Assembly (NCBI GenBank): GCA_013822765.1
Contig: PNKY01000009.1
Span: forward strand, 62,001 to 126,000
DNA: 64,000 nt
Origin: Rhodospirillum sp.
GTDB lineage: Bacteria > Pseudomonadota > Alphaproteobacteria > Dongiales > Dongiaceae
Reading direction: 5' to 3'
The position numbers and the translations under genes were made by a program. The notes beneath the pieces are model-generated. The model ran no database searches. It saw only the letters and a program-made list of their open reading frames with translations, and was not told the origin of the DNA. Shown here piece after piece: positions 25,727-34,198 of the stretch. Position 1 is the stretch's first letter, and each line of letters starts with the position of its first letter.

Positions 25727-26629
25727 ATGAACAACGAAACTACCTCGGCAACCATCACCGACCGCATCCCGCCGCACGCCTTCTTCGTGGTGAGCGCGGT
25801 GTTCCATTATCTCGGGCCCTCGTTCGCGGTGCTGCTGTTCGCGGCGGTCGAGCCGCTGGGCGTGGCGTGGCTGCGGATCGCGAGCGCGGCGGTGGTGTTC
25901 GCGCTGTGGCGCCGGCCGCTGCGCTATCTGCGTGGGGCCTCGAAGCAGGAGCGCTGGCTGATCGTCGCGATGGCGGCGACGCTGGCGGCGATGAACTGTG
26001 CCTTCTACCTGGCGATCGCGCGGCTGCCGCTGGCGACCGTCGGCGCCATCGAGTTCCTCGGACCAATTCTGCTCGCGGCGATCGGGCTGCGCAGCCAGCG
26101 CAATGTCGGCGCCCTGGCGCTGGCGGTGGCCGGCGTCTGGTATCTGACCGACGCGCGCTGGGTGGCGGAGCCGCTCGGCTACCTCTATGCCTTCGCGAAC
26201 TGCGCGCTATTCGTGCTCTATGTGGTGCTCGGCCATCGGCTGGCGGCGTCCGGCGGCGCGGGCGGGATCGATCGACTGAGCGCATCGATGCTGGTGGCGA
26301 TGGTGTTCGCGCTGCCGTTCGGAATCGAGCAAGCGCTGCCGGCGTTCGCCAGCCCGCTGCTGCTGGCGGCGGGCATCGGCGTCGGCATCTCGTCGTCGGT
26401 CATTCCCTATGTGTGCGACCAGCTGGCGATGGCGCGCCTGCCGCGCGCCACCTTCGCACTGCTGCTGGCGCTGCTGCCGGCGACCGCCGCGCTCATCGGC
26501 TTCCTGGTGCTGCGGCAGGTCCCGACCCACGCCGAGATGATCGGCATCGCGCTGGTGATCGTCGGCGTCGCGCTCCACCGCGGCGAAGCGCGACGCGGTG
26601 ACCAGCCTACTTCGGCGCAATCACACTGA
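25727..26629 (+). CDS. EamA transporter, RhtA-like amino acid exporter
   Basis: A 300-residue ten-helix transporter. FHYLGPSFAVLLF, ATVGAIEFLGPILLAA, and GISSSVIPYVCDQLAMARLP match the RhtA threonine/homoserine exporter branch of the EamA family. It is divergent from the Lrp/AsnC regulator. Its last 23 bases overlap the convergent cytochrome gene. Amino acid efflux is inferred from family and context; the exact substrate is not shown. Confidence 0.88.
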   Translation: MNNETTSATITDRIPPHAFFVVSAVFHYLGPSFAVLLFAAVEPLGVAWLRIASAAVVFALWRRPLRYLRGASKQERWLIVAMAATLAAMNCAFYLAIARLPLATVGAIEFLGPILLAAIGLRSQRNVGALALAVAGVWYLTDARWVAEPLGYLYAFANCALFVLYVVLGHRLAASGGAGGIDRLSASMLVAMVFALPFGIEQALPAFASPLLLAAGIGVGISSSVIPYVCDQLAMARLPRATFALLLALLPATAALIGFLVLRQVPTHAEMIGIALVIVGVALHRGEARRGDQPTSAQSH

Positions 26630-27098
26630 AGTAGGGCGCGGTCGGCTTGTCGCCGGCGGCGAACGGGCCGGGCACCTTGTGCTTCACCGACTTCAGCGAA
26701 CGAAGATAGGCGACCAGGGCGGTCGCATCGTCGGCATTGATGTGCGCGTACGACGTCCACGGCATCGCCGGCGACAGCTGCCGGCCGTCGGGCCGCACGC
26801 CGGTGGTGAAGGCGGTGATGACCTCCGCATCGCTCCACTTGCCGAGGCCGGTCTCTTGGTCCGGGGTCAGGTTGGCGGGATAGAACACGCCGAGGCCGGG
26901 AATCTCGAACCCGATCTGCGAGCCGGCGAGCGGTGTCTCCAGGTTCGGCTGCGGCGTGAAGGCGCCGGTGTGATGACAGCCGCCGCAATCCATGATGTGC
27001 GCGAGATACTGGCCACGCTCGACCTGCGTCTCGGCCGCAGCAGGCGCGGCAAGGACCAGCGCCGCAAAACCGGCGGCGGCCAGGGTATGTTTGTTCAT
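26607..27098 (-). CDS. exported c-type cytochrome, single haem
   Basis: A 163-residue periplasmic protein. A signal peptide (HTLAAAGFAALVLAAPAAA) is followed by the haem-binding CGGCH. LTPDQETGLGKWSDAEVI and MPWTSYAHINADDATALVAY are typical of cytochromes that accept electrons from dehydrogenases. A Met near the second half would be the distal ligand. ATG 27098 starts the signal peptide; longer frames upstream are ignored. No dehydrogenase partner is adjacent. Confidence 0.88.
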   Translation of the reverse strand: MNKHTLAAAGFAALVLAAPAAAETQVERGQYLAHIMDCGGCHHTGAFTPQPNLETPLAGSQIGFEIPGLGVFYPANLTPDQETGLGKWSDAEVITAFTTGVRPDGRQLSPAMPWTSYAHINADDATALVAYLRSLKSVKHKVPGPFAAGDKPTAPYFSVIAPK

Positions 27099-27321
27099 GA
27101 TGTGGTTTCTCCCAAGAAACACGAAGCTCAGCACGACGCTCTCTGGGCGGCCTATGACCACAGCGCACCGGGCCAGGGCAAGCGCAATTCATGGTGCCAG
27201 CGCGCGGCTGTGCGCAGGGTCACAGTGATTGCGCTTTCAAGCCTGCACTTCGCCACATTCCGCCGTCATATCGACACCCGCTTCGATCAGAGTCGATCAT
27301 GAATCAACGTGGGATCGAGCC

Positions 27322-27594
27322 ATGTCATTTTTGTCCTTGGTCGCGCTATCGTTTGCACCGGTGCTGGTGGCGATCCTGGCCGCCGCGCTCATTCTTCCGC
27401 GCGCGTGGCTCGCGTCCTATGCTGTGTTCGTGATCGTCGCGCTCGTCATCTACTCGGACCTCAACGGCCGGTACGATGATGCTGCCTTCGGCAGCATGTT
27501 CTCCGCCTTGTTCAGCATGCTGGCGCTCGCAGCGCTGGCCGCCGGACTCGCCACCCGCTGGGCGCTGAAGGCGCGGCCGCCCCACACGGACTGA
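27322..27594 (+). CDS. small membrane protein, unknown
   Basis: A 90-residue protein with three hydrophobic segments: FLSLVALSFAPVLVAILAAA, SYAVFVIVALVIY, and SMFSALFSMLALAALAAGLA. A polar loop (SDLNGRYDDAA) separates the last two. No family recognised. It starts at ATG 27322 because the hydrophobic core begins there, and a weak GGGATCGAG lies upstream. It stands alone between the cytochrome gene and a broken gene. Confidence 0.55.
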   Translation: MSFLSLVALSFAPVLVAILAAALILPRAWLASYAVFVIVALVIYSDLNGRYDDAAFGSMFSALFSMLALAALAAGLATRWALKARPPHTD

Positions 27595-27663
27595 GTGGCG
27601 ATGCGCGATGATGACGCCGCCGATCGCCGCTGATATGACTCAGCGGGTTCGGGGGCGAGCGTC

Positions 27664-28116
27664 ATGGGCTACACCGTCAAAGTTCGCGGCAGATACTGAC
27701 GGCCGTTGGGCACGCTGGAGCACGTCCAGCAGGAGCTCCAAAGGGCATTTCCGACTGCCACGTTCGCCGTCCAGGAAGACCCAAAGCTCTTGTCGCGCGC
27801 AGAGCGTGTTCGGGCAGTTTCGCTCATTAGAGTCGGCGTCGCGTCCCCGAAGGCCGCTGGTCCCCTGCACCTAGTTCTTGGGCTGGCCCTGCGGTCGATC
27901 CTTCGGCTGCCCCTGCTTCTGCACGCCGTGAGGCCGCCAAAGTATCCGTATGTCTCAGGATTCGAGGAGGGCGCCGGCTACGCGATCGAGTTCTTCCTGG
28001 GATCCGGCCCGATTGTTCGCAAGGTGTAGGTGACGCTCTACGGCCGCGACTGGGAAGTGCCCGGCCGGCAGTGCGACCGGCTGATTGCGAAGACCGGCTG
28101 GGTGCTCAAACGGTAG
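27664..28116 (+). pseudogene. hypothetical gene interrupted by two in-frame stops
   Basis: One reading frame can be followed from ATG 27664 (MGYTVKVRGRY) through a TGA at 27697-27699, a long open part (for example LEHVQQELQRAFPTATFAV and GAGYAIEFFLGSGPIVRKV) and a TAG at 28027-28029. It then continues as VTLYGRDWEVPGRQCDRLIA to a stop at 28114. Plausible coding sequence on both sides of each stop, in one frame, points to decay by point mutation. Third codon positions are less GC-rich than in neighbours. The parent family is not recognised. Confidence 0.55.
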
Positions 28117-28131
28117 CCCCGTCGCACTGCG

Positions 28132-29079
28132 CTACTTGCGCCCGAGCCTTTTCTCGATCGCGTCCCAGATGCGGTCTTCCAGCACGACCTTGTCGAAGCG
28201 GTTGATCTCCTGCAGCCCGGTGGGCGAGGTGACGTTGATCTCGGTCAGGTAGTTGCCGATCACGTCGATGCCGACGAAGATCATGCCGCGCTCGCGCAAA
28301 GCCGGGCCGATGGTCTCGCAGATCTGCCGGTCGCGCGGCGTAAGCGCGGATTTCTCCGGCCGGCCGCCGACATGCATGTTGGAGCGCGATTCGCCCGCCG
28401 CCGGCACGCGGTTGATAGCGCCGACCGCCTCGCCGTCGATCAGGATGATGCGCTTGTCGCCCTGGCGCACCTCTGGCACGTAGCGCTGCACCTGGATCGG
28501 CTCGCGGTAGAACTGGGTGAACATCTCCAGCAGCGAGGCGAGATTCTCGTCGCCCGGCTTGATGTGGAACACGCCGGCGCCGCCGTTGCCGAACAGCGGC
28601 TTCACGATGATGTCCTGGTGATGGTCGCGGAACGCCAGGATCTCCTGGCGGTCGGAGGTGATGACGGTGGGCGGCATCAGCTCGGGGAACTGCGTGACGA
28701 ACAATTTCTCCGGCGCGTTGCGCACATGGACCGGGTCGTTCACCACCAGGGTCTTGGGATGCACCGTCTCCAGGATGTGGGTGGCGGTGATGTAGGCCAT
28801 GTCGAACGGCGGGTCCTGGCGCATCAGGATGACGTCGAGGGTCGAGAGCTCGATCACCTCTTCATCGCCGAGCGTGAAATGATCGCCCTTCTTGCGGCGC
28901 AGGCTCATCGGCCGCGCCCGCGCAATCGCCTTGCCGTCGCGCAGGGTCAGCTGGCGCGGATGGTAGTGCCACAGCTTATGCCCGCGCGCCTCGGCGCTGA
29001 GCCCCATGACGAAGGAGGAATCCCCGTCGATGTTGACGCTCTCGATCGGGTCCATCTGGATGGCAACGCGCAATGGCAT
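28132..29079 (-). CDS. gshB: glutathione synthetase
   Basis: A 315-residue ATP-grasp enzyme joining gamma-glutamylcysteine and glycine. The N-terminus [55 protein letters not shown], and [12 protein letters not shown] (glycine-rich ATP lid) are the standard GshB blocks; [20 protein letters not shown] closes the active site. Normal length. Single gene; no gshA is in the window. Confidence 0.97.
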   Translation of the reverse strand: MPLRVAIQMDPIESVNIDGDSSFVMGLSAEARGHKLWHYHPRQLTLRDGKAIARARPMSLRRKKGDHFTLGDEEVIELSTLDVILMRQDPPFDMAYITATHILETVHPKTLVVNDPVHVRNAPEKLFVTQFPELMPPTVITSDRQEILAFRDHHQDIIVKPLFGNGGAGVFHIKPGDENLASLLEMFTQFYREPIQVQRYVPEVRQGDKRIILIDGEAVGAINRVPAAGESRSNMHVGGRPEKSALTPRDRQICETIGPALRERGMIFVGIDVIGNYLTEINVTSPTGLQEINRFDKVVLEDRIWDAIEKRLGRK

Positions 29080-29185
29080 GGGTCAGGGCTTTCAGACAAA
29101 GGCTCTCAGAGCCGTATGTGGGCGCAGCCATGCGGCGGCGTCAAGCTGCACGGTGGCTATGGTGTCGATGCTTTCCACACCCCCT

Positions 29186-29268
29186 TCACCCCGACCTGGA
29201 GCCGGGGTCCACTTCTCAGGAGCACGTGCGGGTGATCGATGGATCCCGGCTCAAGGCCGGGATGACGA
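29186..29268. repeat. family A palindromic repeat, empty inverted pair
   Basis: Left unit CACCCCGACCTGGAGCCGGGG, right unit GGATCCCGGCTCAAGGCCGGGATGACG, separated by about 25 bases that include CACGTG. The layout is that of the pair around the GIY-YIG gene at 13489-13853, but without a gene inside. Confidence 0.8.
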
Positions 29269-29294
29269 TTGGAGAGAAGGCGCGATCAAGCGTG

Positions 29295-30497
29295 CTACTC
29301 GATCATTCTCGCTAAACGCTTCGCCGCCCCGCACGCCAGCGTCCAGCCCAGCCCGCCGTGGCCGGCGTTGAGGTAGAGTCCCGGCACGCCGCTTTCGCCG
29401 ATCAGCGGCACGCCGCTTGGCGTCATCGGGCGCTGGCCGGCCCATACCGGCTCGGCCTCGTTCCAGTGGGCGGCCATGGGGAACAGGTGGCGCGCCAGGG
29501 CCTGCAATTGCTGCGCGCGCTTGGGGTTGACGGCTGGCGACCAGCCGTCAAGGTCGGCGAAGGCGGCGGCGCGCAAGCGGCCACCCAGATGCGCGAACAC
29601 GATCTTTTCCGCGCGGTCGGTCAGGCTGACCATCGGCGCCTCGGGCCGCGCCGGTGCGGTGATGCTGTAGCCCTTCACCGGCTCGATCGGCAGCCGCAGA
29701 CCGACCGTCGCGGCCAGGCGCGGGGCATCGATGCCATTCGCCAGCACGACCGCGTCTGCGAGTTCTTCCTCGGTGTCTAGCTCGACGCCGGCGACGCGGC
29801 CGCCCATGGTCTTGAGATGCGTGACCCGCGTGCTGCTCAACGTCTCCACGCCCATTTCGTCGCGCAGACGCTCGTAGAGACCGCGGGTGAACTTGGCGCA
29901 ATCGCCGGCGGCATCCTCCGGCGCATGGACGCCGCCGGCGAACGGATTGCCGTAGCGGCTAAGCGCAGGATCGAGCGCGAGGCAGCGGGCTCGGTCGAGG
30001 ATCTCGATGCGGAAACCGTACTGCTTCTTGATCTCCGCCAGCTTGCCCGCGCTCTGCAGCGCCTTGGCGTCGCGATAGAGGATGAGCTTGCCGCCGGCGG
30101 CATAGTCGAACTGCAGCGGCACGTCGCTCAGCAGCTCCGCCAGCGCGCGGTGGCTTTCCGCCGCCAGCATCAGCAGGCCTTTCAGCGACTCCGACTGGCG
30201 CTTGCCGACGCAGTGGCGCAGGAACGCGAGGCCCCAGCGGATCGAGTCGACCGACACGTCCGGCCGCATGCGCACCGCGCTGTCGAGGCCGAGCAGGATC
30301 GACGGAAACTTGGTCCACAGATCGGGCCCGGCCAGCGGCTCGACATAGGCATAGGAGAGCTGGCCGCCATTGCCGGCGGACACGCCGCGGCCTGCCTCGA
30401 CGTCCTGCTCGATCAGCACGACCTCATGCCCCGCCAGCCGCAGCCAGTAGGCCGAGGTGACACCGATGACGCCGCCGCCGATGACGATGATTCGCAT
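29295..30497 (-). CDS. D-amino acid dehydrogenase-like FAD oxidoreductase (DadA type)
   Basis: A 400-residue flavoprotein. The FAD motif IIVIGGGVIGVTSAYWLRLAG opens the protein and EQDVEAGRGVSAGNGGQLSY follows, as in DadA. The C-terminal RPMTPSGVPLIGESGVPGLY and NAGHGGLGWTLACGAA complete the site. It would oxidise D-amino acids at the inner membrane and pass electrons to the quinone pool. No alanine racemase is adjacent. Other DAO-family substrates are possible. Confidence 0.9.
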   Translation of the reverse strand: MRIIVIGGGVIGVTSAYWLRLAGHEVVLIEQDVEAGRGVSAGNGGQLSYAYVEPLAGPDLWTKFPSILLGLDSAVRMRPDVSVDSIRWGLAFLRHCVGKRQSESLKGLLMLAAESHRALAELLSDVPLQFDYAAGGKLILYRDAKALQSAGKLAEIKKQYGFRIEILDRARCLALDPALSRYGNPFAGGVHAPEDAAGDCAKFTRGLYERLRDEMGVETLSSTRVTHLKTMGGRVAGVELDTEEELADAVVLANGIDAPRLAATVGLRLPIEPVKGYSITAPARPEAPMVSLTDRAEKIVFAHLGGRLRAAAFADLDGWSPAVNPKRAQQLQALARHLFPMAAHWNEAEPVWAGQRPMTPSGVPLIGESGVPGLYLNAGHGGLGWTLACGAAKRLARMIE

Positions 30498-30537
30498 GGG
30501 GAGTTCTTACGCGAGGTTGGCGGGAGAATGAAGTCAG

Positions 30538-30641
30538 ATCCCCTTCCCCCTTGTGGGGGAGGTGGCACCCCCCATCCAGCTACGCCTAAGCTCACTTCGT
30601 TCGCTAAGGCTCCGCGTCCTTCCCCCACAGGGGGGGAAGAG
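30538..30641. repeat. family B repeat pair with internal hairpin
   Basis: CCCCTTCCCCCTTGTGGGGGAGG on the left and TCCTTCCCCCACAGGGGGGGAAG on the right. Between them AGCCTTAGC/GCTAAGGCT-type arms form a further hairpin around ACTTCGTTCG (30583-30611). It lies between the DadA-like gene and the GGCT-like gene on the same strand. Confidence 0.7.
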
Positions 30642-30653
30642 ATTTCTCTTTCG

Positions 30654-31058
30654 CTATTCGATGCGCGCGACGTATTCCGCCGGAAACCCGAGCCGCGTCA
30701 TTGCCGCCTTGAGCTTCTCCGCGTAGTCCGGATTGCGCTCGTCCGGCGCCGGGGCGTGCGGCAGGTTGTAGACCTGGGCCGGGATGATGGCGCGGTTCTC
30801 CAGTGCGACTTCGATCTGCTCCGGCCGATAGACCTCGAGGCCGGGGCCGCTATAGAGCTTTGCGAGATCGTCGGGCGTCAATGCGTAGACCATGCCCCAC
30901 GCGAGGCTGCCCGGCGCCTTGACCAGGGTCGCGCGCTTGCCGATCTTGAGGGCGTAGCCGTCGGCACGCGCCTTGCGCGGCGCATGCGGCGCGACGCTGG
31001 CGCCGCGCAGCACGGTGTCGTCCATGTAGAGCCCATAGAAGAACGCATCGACGGTCAT
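30654..31058 (-). CDS. gamma-glutamylcyclotransferase-like protein
   Basis: A 134-residue protein with the AIG2/GGCT beta-barrel pattern. FFYGLYMDDTVLRG at the N-terminus stands where the YGSL substrate loop is found. AWGMVYALTPDDLAKLYSGP and LEVYRPEQIEVALE follow. The catalytic Glu of the family would lie in the middle of the chain, and I cannot assign it with certainty. A role in gamma-glutamyl amine or glutathione turnover is possible; gshB lies 1.6 kb away. Confidence 0.7.
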   Translation of the reverse strand: MTVDAFFYGLYMDDTVLRGASVAPHAPRKARADGYALKIGKRATLVKAPGSLAWGMVYALTPDDLAKLYSGPGLEVYRPEQIEVALENRAIIPAQVYNLPHAPAPDERNPDYAEKLKAAMTRLGFPAEYVARIE

Positions 31059-31083
31059 CGCCCGCCCCTCAGTTGCTCGTCCA

Positions 31084-31449
31084 TCAATTCGAGGGGGCCA
31101 GGGTGCCGCTGCCGGGGCTGGCCGGCAGTGCGGCGCTGTTCGGCCCGCCGGCGAGCGGCCATATCGGCGTGTAGCGCGCCGGGTTCGCCTTGAGGCAGGC
31201 GTTGGACTGGCACGCGATGCCGCAGATATTCACGATGTTGGAGCCGACCTTGCACTCGGTGCGGCCGTGGTCCGACCAGGTGCAGCGCACGATGCCGACC
31301 CCGCCGGACAGGTGCGTCGTCAGGATGCCGCCGCTGGCCTGGCACAGCTCGGCATAGCGCGTAACCGGCATCGGCAGGCTCTCGGCCGCCAGGGCCGGCG
31401 GCGCCAGCATTAGCACGCATACGATGACGGCGCGCAGCATCGGACTCAT
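31084..31449 (-). CDS. exported Cys-rich protein, unknown
   Basis: A 121-residue protein with a signal peptide (MLRAVIVCVLMLAPPALAAE). The mature part has six Cys residues (LCQASGG, IVRCTW, TECKVG, NICGIACQSNACL), probably disulfide-bonded in the periplasm. The C-terminus is Pro/Gly/Ser-rich. It lies 25 bases upstream of the GGCT-like gene on the same strand, so the two may be co-transcribed. No family recognised. Confidence 0.7.
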   Translation of the reverse strand: MSPMLRAVIVCVLMLAPPALAAESLPMPVTRYAELCQASGGILTTHLSGGVGIVRCTWSDHGRTECKVGSNIVNICGIACQSNACLKANPARYTPIWPLAGGPNSAALPASPGSGTLAPSN

Positions 31450-31582
31450 CGGCCAACCCCTCCGCAGGACTGCGGCAGACTAGCGGCTCGCCCCGCGCTG
31501 CGACAAGCCCGCCCAGCGACAAGCCCTGCACGATCAACGCGCCGTGATAGGATGCGCGCCGATTCGAAACGCGGGGGATTGC

Positions 31583-33097
31583 ATGACGAGAACTACCATC
31601 ACGCTTGGCCGGCCGGTCGGCATCGCCGATGTGGTTGCGATCGCGCGCGGCGGTGCGCGGGTCGCGATTGGCAGTAGCGCGATGCGCCGTCTGAAGCGGT
31701 CGCGCGCGGTGGTGGACAAGCTGGCGGCGGGCGAGAAACCGATCTATGGCCTCAATACCGGCTTGGGCGCGGGCGTCGACACCCGCTTGACGGCGGCGGA
31801 GATGAACGAATTCCAGGCGCGGGTGCTGATCGCGCGCTCGGTCGGGATCGGGCCGCGCTTCGGGACGGCAGAGGTGCGCGCACTGCTGGCGGCGCGCTTG
31901 GCCGGCCTCACCCACGGCGCGGCCGGCCTCTCGCCCGCGCTGGCGGAGCGCATCGCGGCGATGCTGAACAAGGGCGTGCATCCGGTGGTGCCGTCGGTCG
32001 CCTCGGTCGGCGAGAGCGATCTCGCGCCATGCTCGCACGCGCTGCTGCCGCTGATCGGCGCCGGCAAGGCGGAGCTCGGCGGGAAGATGATGAGCGGCGC
32101 CGAGGCGATGCGCCGCGCCTGCATCAAGCTCGTGCCGCTGGGGCCGAAGGACGGTATCGCGCTGGTCAGCGCCAACGCGGCTTCGCTCGGCACCGGCGCG
32201 CTGGTGCTGCACGATGCGGCGGTGGTGCTGCAGGCGCAGCGCGCGGCGCTGGCGCTCAGCCTCGAAGGCTTCCGTGGCAACCTCGATCCGTTCGATCCGC
32301 GCCTCGCCAGGGTGCGCGCGGCGCCGGGCCAGGCGGAAGCGGCCGCGGCGGTGCTGAAGCTGCTGAAGGGCGGCGCGCTGACGAGGCCGGGCGCGGCGCG
32401 CCGGGTGCAGGATCCGCTCAGCTTCCGCTGCTTCCCCAGCGTGCATGGCGCGGCGATGGCGGCGCTGGCGAGCGCGATGCTGGTGCTGGAGCAGGAGTTG
32501 AACAGCGGCGGCGACAATCCCGCGGTCGTGGACGGCGACATGATCATGACCGGCAATTTCGACATCACCGCGCTGGTGCTGGAGTTCGAGCGTCTCGGCC
32601 AGGCGCTGGCGCAGACCGCCATCCTCTCCGCCCAACGCATCGCCAAGATGCAGTCGCAATCGCTGACCGACCTGCCGCGGTTCCTCTCCCCGCGCGGCGC
32701 GATGCATGCCGGGGTCGCGGGCCTGGGCAAGGTGTCGTCCGCGCTGGAAGCCGACATCCGCCACCTGGCGCACCCCTGCTCATTGCTGGTGCTGCCGACC
32801 GCCGACGGCGTGGAGGACTACGCCACCATGGCGCCGCGCGTGGTGGCGAAGACCCGCGCCATTGTGGACAAGCTCGCGACCATCGCGGGGATGGAGCTGA
32901 TGGTGGCGGCGCAGGCGGTGGACTTGCGCAAGGTCGCGAAGCTCGGCGCGGGGACAAAGCGCGCGTACGATTGGGTGCGGGGGCTGTCGAAGTTCGTCGA
33001 CGTGGACCGTTCACTGAGCGCGGAGGTCGAAAAGGTGGGGGCGGGGGTGCTGAGCGGCGACCTCGGTGTCATACTCCGACCGTCATCCCGGCCTTGA
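31583..33097 (+). CDS. aromatic amino acid lyase-family protein lacking the MIO triad
   Basis: A 504-residue relative of histidine/phenylalanine ammonia-lyase. IYGLNTGLGA holds the catalytic Tyr position, VQDPLSFRCFPSVHGA matches the VQDxYSLRC block, and NSGGDNPAV matches NSATDNP. The site that forms the MIO cofactor from Ala-Ser-Gly in known enzymes reads SVGESDLAP, with Glu144-Ser145-Asp146, one residue shorter than SVGASGDLAP. MIO cannot form in the usual way. A different reaction or a binding role is likely. GGGGGA precedes ATG 31583. The last six residues and the stop come from a family A repeat. Confidence 0.85.
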   Translation: MTRTTITLGRPVGIADVVAIARGGARVAIGSSAMRRLKRSRAVVDKLAAGEKPIYGLNTGLGAGVDTRLTAAEMNEFQARVLIARSVGIGPRFGTAEVRALLAARLAGLTHGAAGLSPALAERIAAMLNKGVHPVVPSVASVGESDLAPCSHALLPLIGAGKAELGGKMMSGAEAMRRACIKLVPLGPKDGIALVSANAASLGTGALVLHDAAVVLQAQRAALALSLEGFRGNLDPFDPRLARVRAAPGQAEAAAAVLKLLKGGALTRPGAARRVQDPLSFRCFPSVHGAAMAALASAMLVLEQELNSGGDNPAVVDGDMIMTGNFDITALVLEFERLGQALAQTAILSAQRIAKMQSQSLTDLPRFLSPRGAMHAGVAGLGKVSSALEADIRHLAHPCSLLVLPTADGVEDYATMAPRVVAKTRAIVDKLATIAGMELMVAAQAVDLRKVAKLGAGTKRAYDWVRGLSKFVDVDRSLSAEVEKVGAGVLSGDLGVILRPSSRP

Positions 33098-33165
33098 GCC
33101 GGGACCCATCGATCCGCCGCACGTGCCCCTGAGGAATGGACCCCGGCTCAAGGCCGGGGTGACAG
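33081..33165. repeat. family A palindromic repeat, empty inverted pair
   Basis: Left unit GTCATCCCGGCCTTGAGCCGGG followed by CCGCCGCACGT; right unit GAGGAATGGACCCCGG then CTCAAGGCCGGGGTGACAG. The inner flanks CCGCCGCACG and GAGGAATGGACC equal those of the GIY-YIG pair, so this looks like the same element without its gene. The left unit supplies the 3' end of the lyase-like gene. Confidence 0.85.
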
Positions 33166-33188
33166 TGGAGTGGGTGGAACCGGCGTTG

Positions 33189-34196
33189 CTATGCGAACCG
33201 CAGTTTCTGGCCGATACCGGTGCGCGCGCTCTTTTCCAGCAGCGCATGGCCCAGCGCGATGTCGCTCAACGAAAGGCCGCGGTGCCAGAACAGGATGGTT
33301 TCGTCGTCGCGCTCGCGTCCCGGCTTCACGCCGGCGACGATCTGGCCGAGCTCGGCGTGCAGCGTCTGTTCGCTGAGCTTGCCGGCTTCGACGTGGGCGC
33401 GGAGGGAGCCGAACTGGCCGCCTTTGCACTGGCCCCAATCGTCCACCACCATCTTGGACATGATGTCGGTCAATGACAGCTCGACCGCGCTCATGGTGCC
33501 ATAGGGCACGACGAACGCGCCCTTCTTGATCCAGTCGGTCTTGAGCAGCGGCTCGGGCTTCATCAGGCGCGAGGCTTCGACCACGATGTCGGCGCCCTTG
33601 ACCGTGTCTTCCCAGTTGTCGAGCGCCAAGACCTTCTTGCCGAGGTCGCGCGACAGCTCAGCGGCGAATTCCTCGCGGCTTTCCTTGCGGCGCGAATGCA
33701 CGCGGATCTCGTCGAACCCGAACAGCTTGTCGAGCAGGCGCACGTTCCAATAAGCGGTGCCGCGCGCGCCGATGTGGCCGAGCACCTTGCTGCCCTTGCG
33801 CGCGAGATACTTGGCGCCGAGCGCGGTGACGGCGCCGGTGCGCATCTCGGTGATGCTGGTGGCGTCAAGCATCGCCTTGGGCATGCCGGTCGCGGGGTCG
33901 AACAGGTTGAGGATCGCCATCTCCGACGGCAGGCCGCGCTGATAGTTGTCGACATAGTCGCCGACGATCTTCACGCCTGCGAGGTTGATCGGCGCACCGA
34001 TCGAGCCGCGCAGCACGTTGAAGTGGCCGTGCACCTTGGCATCGGGGATGAGGTGCATGCGCGGCTCGATCACGGTGGCGCCGCGGCCCTGCGCCGCCAG
34101 GCTGGATTCGATCGCGGCCAGGATCTCGTCGTCGGTGAGCTTCAGCTCGGCGACGTCGAGGCCGTTGAGATAGGTGACATAGATCGGCGGATGCAT
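33189..34196 (-). CDS. ornithine cyclodeaminase/mu-crystallin-family protein
   Basis: A 335-residue NAD(P)-dependent protein. The Rossmann segment SKVLGHIGARGTAYWNVRLL stands where GSGxQA is found in other members. LNLFDPATGMPKAMLDATSITEMRTGAVTALGAKYLARK is the family core with the catalytic Asp region. It starts two bases after the stop of the FAD oxidoreductase, so the two form an operon. Family members reduce cyclic imines or deaminate amino acids; the exact reaction is open. Confidence 0.87.
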   Translation of the reverse strand: MHPPIYVTYLNGLDVAELKLTDDEILAAIESSLAAQGRGATVIEPRMHLIPDAKVHGHFNVLRGSIGAPINLAGVKIVGDYVDNYQRGLPSEMAILNLFDPATGMPKAMLDATSITEMRTGAVTALGAKYLARKGSKVLGHIGARGTAYWNVRLLDKLFGFDEIRVHSRRKESREEFAAELSRDLGKKVLALDNWEDTVKGADIVVEASRLMKPEPLLKTDWIKKGAFVVPYGTMSAVELSLTDIMSKMVVDDWGQCKGGQFGSLRAHVEAGKLSEQTLHAELGQIVAGVKPGRERDDETILFWHRGLSLSDIALGHALLEKSARTGIGQKLRFA

Positions 34197-34198
34197 GC

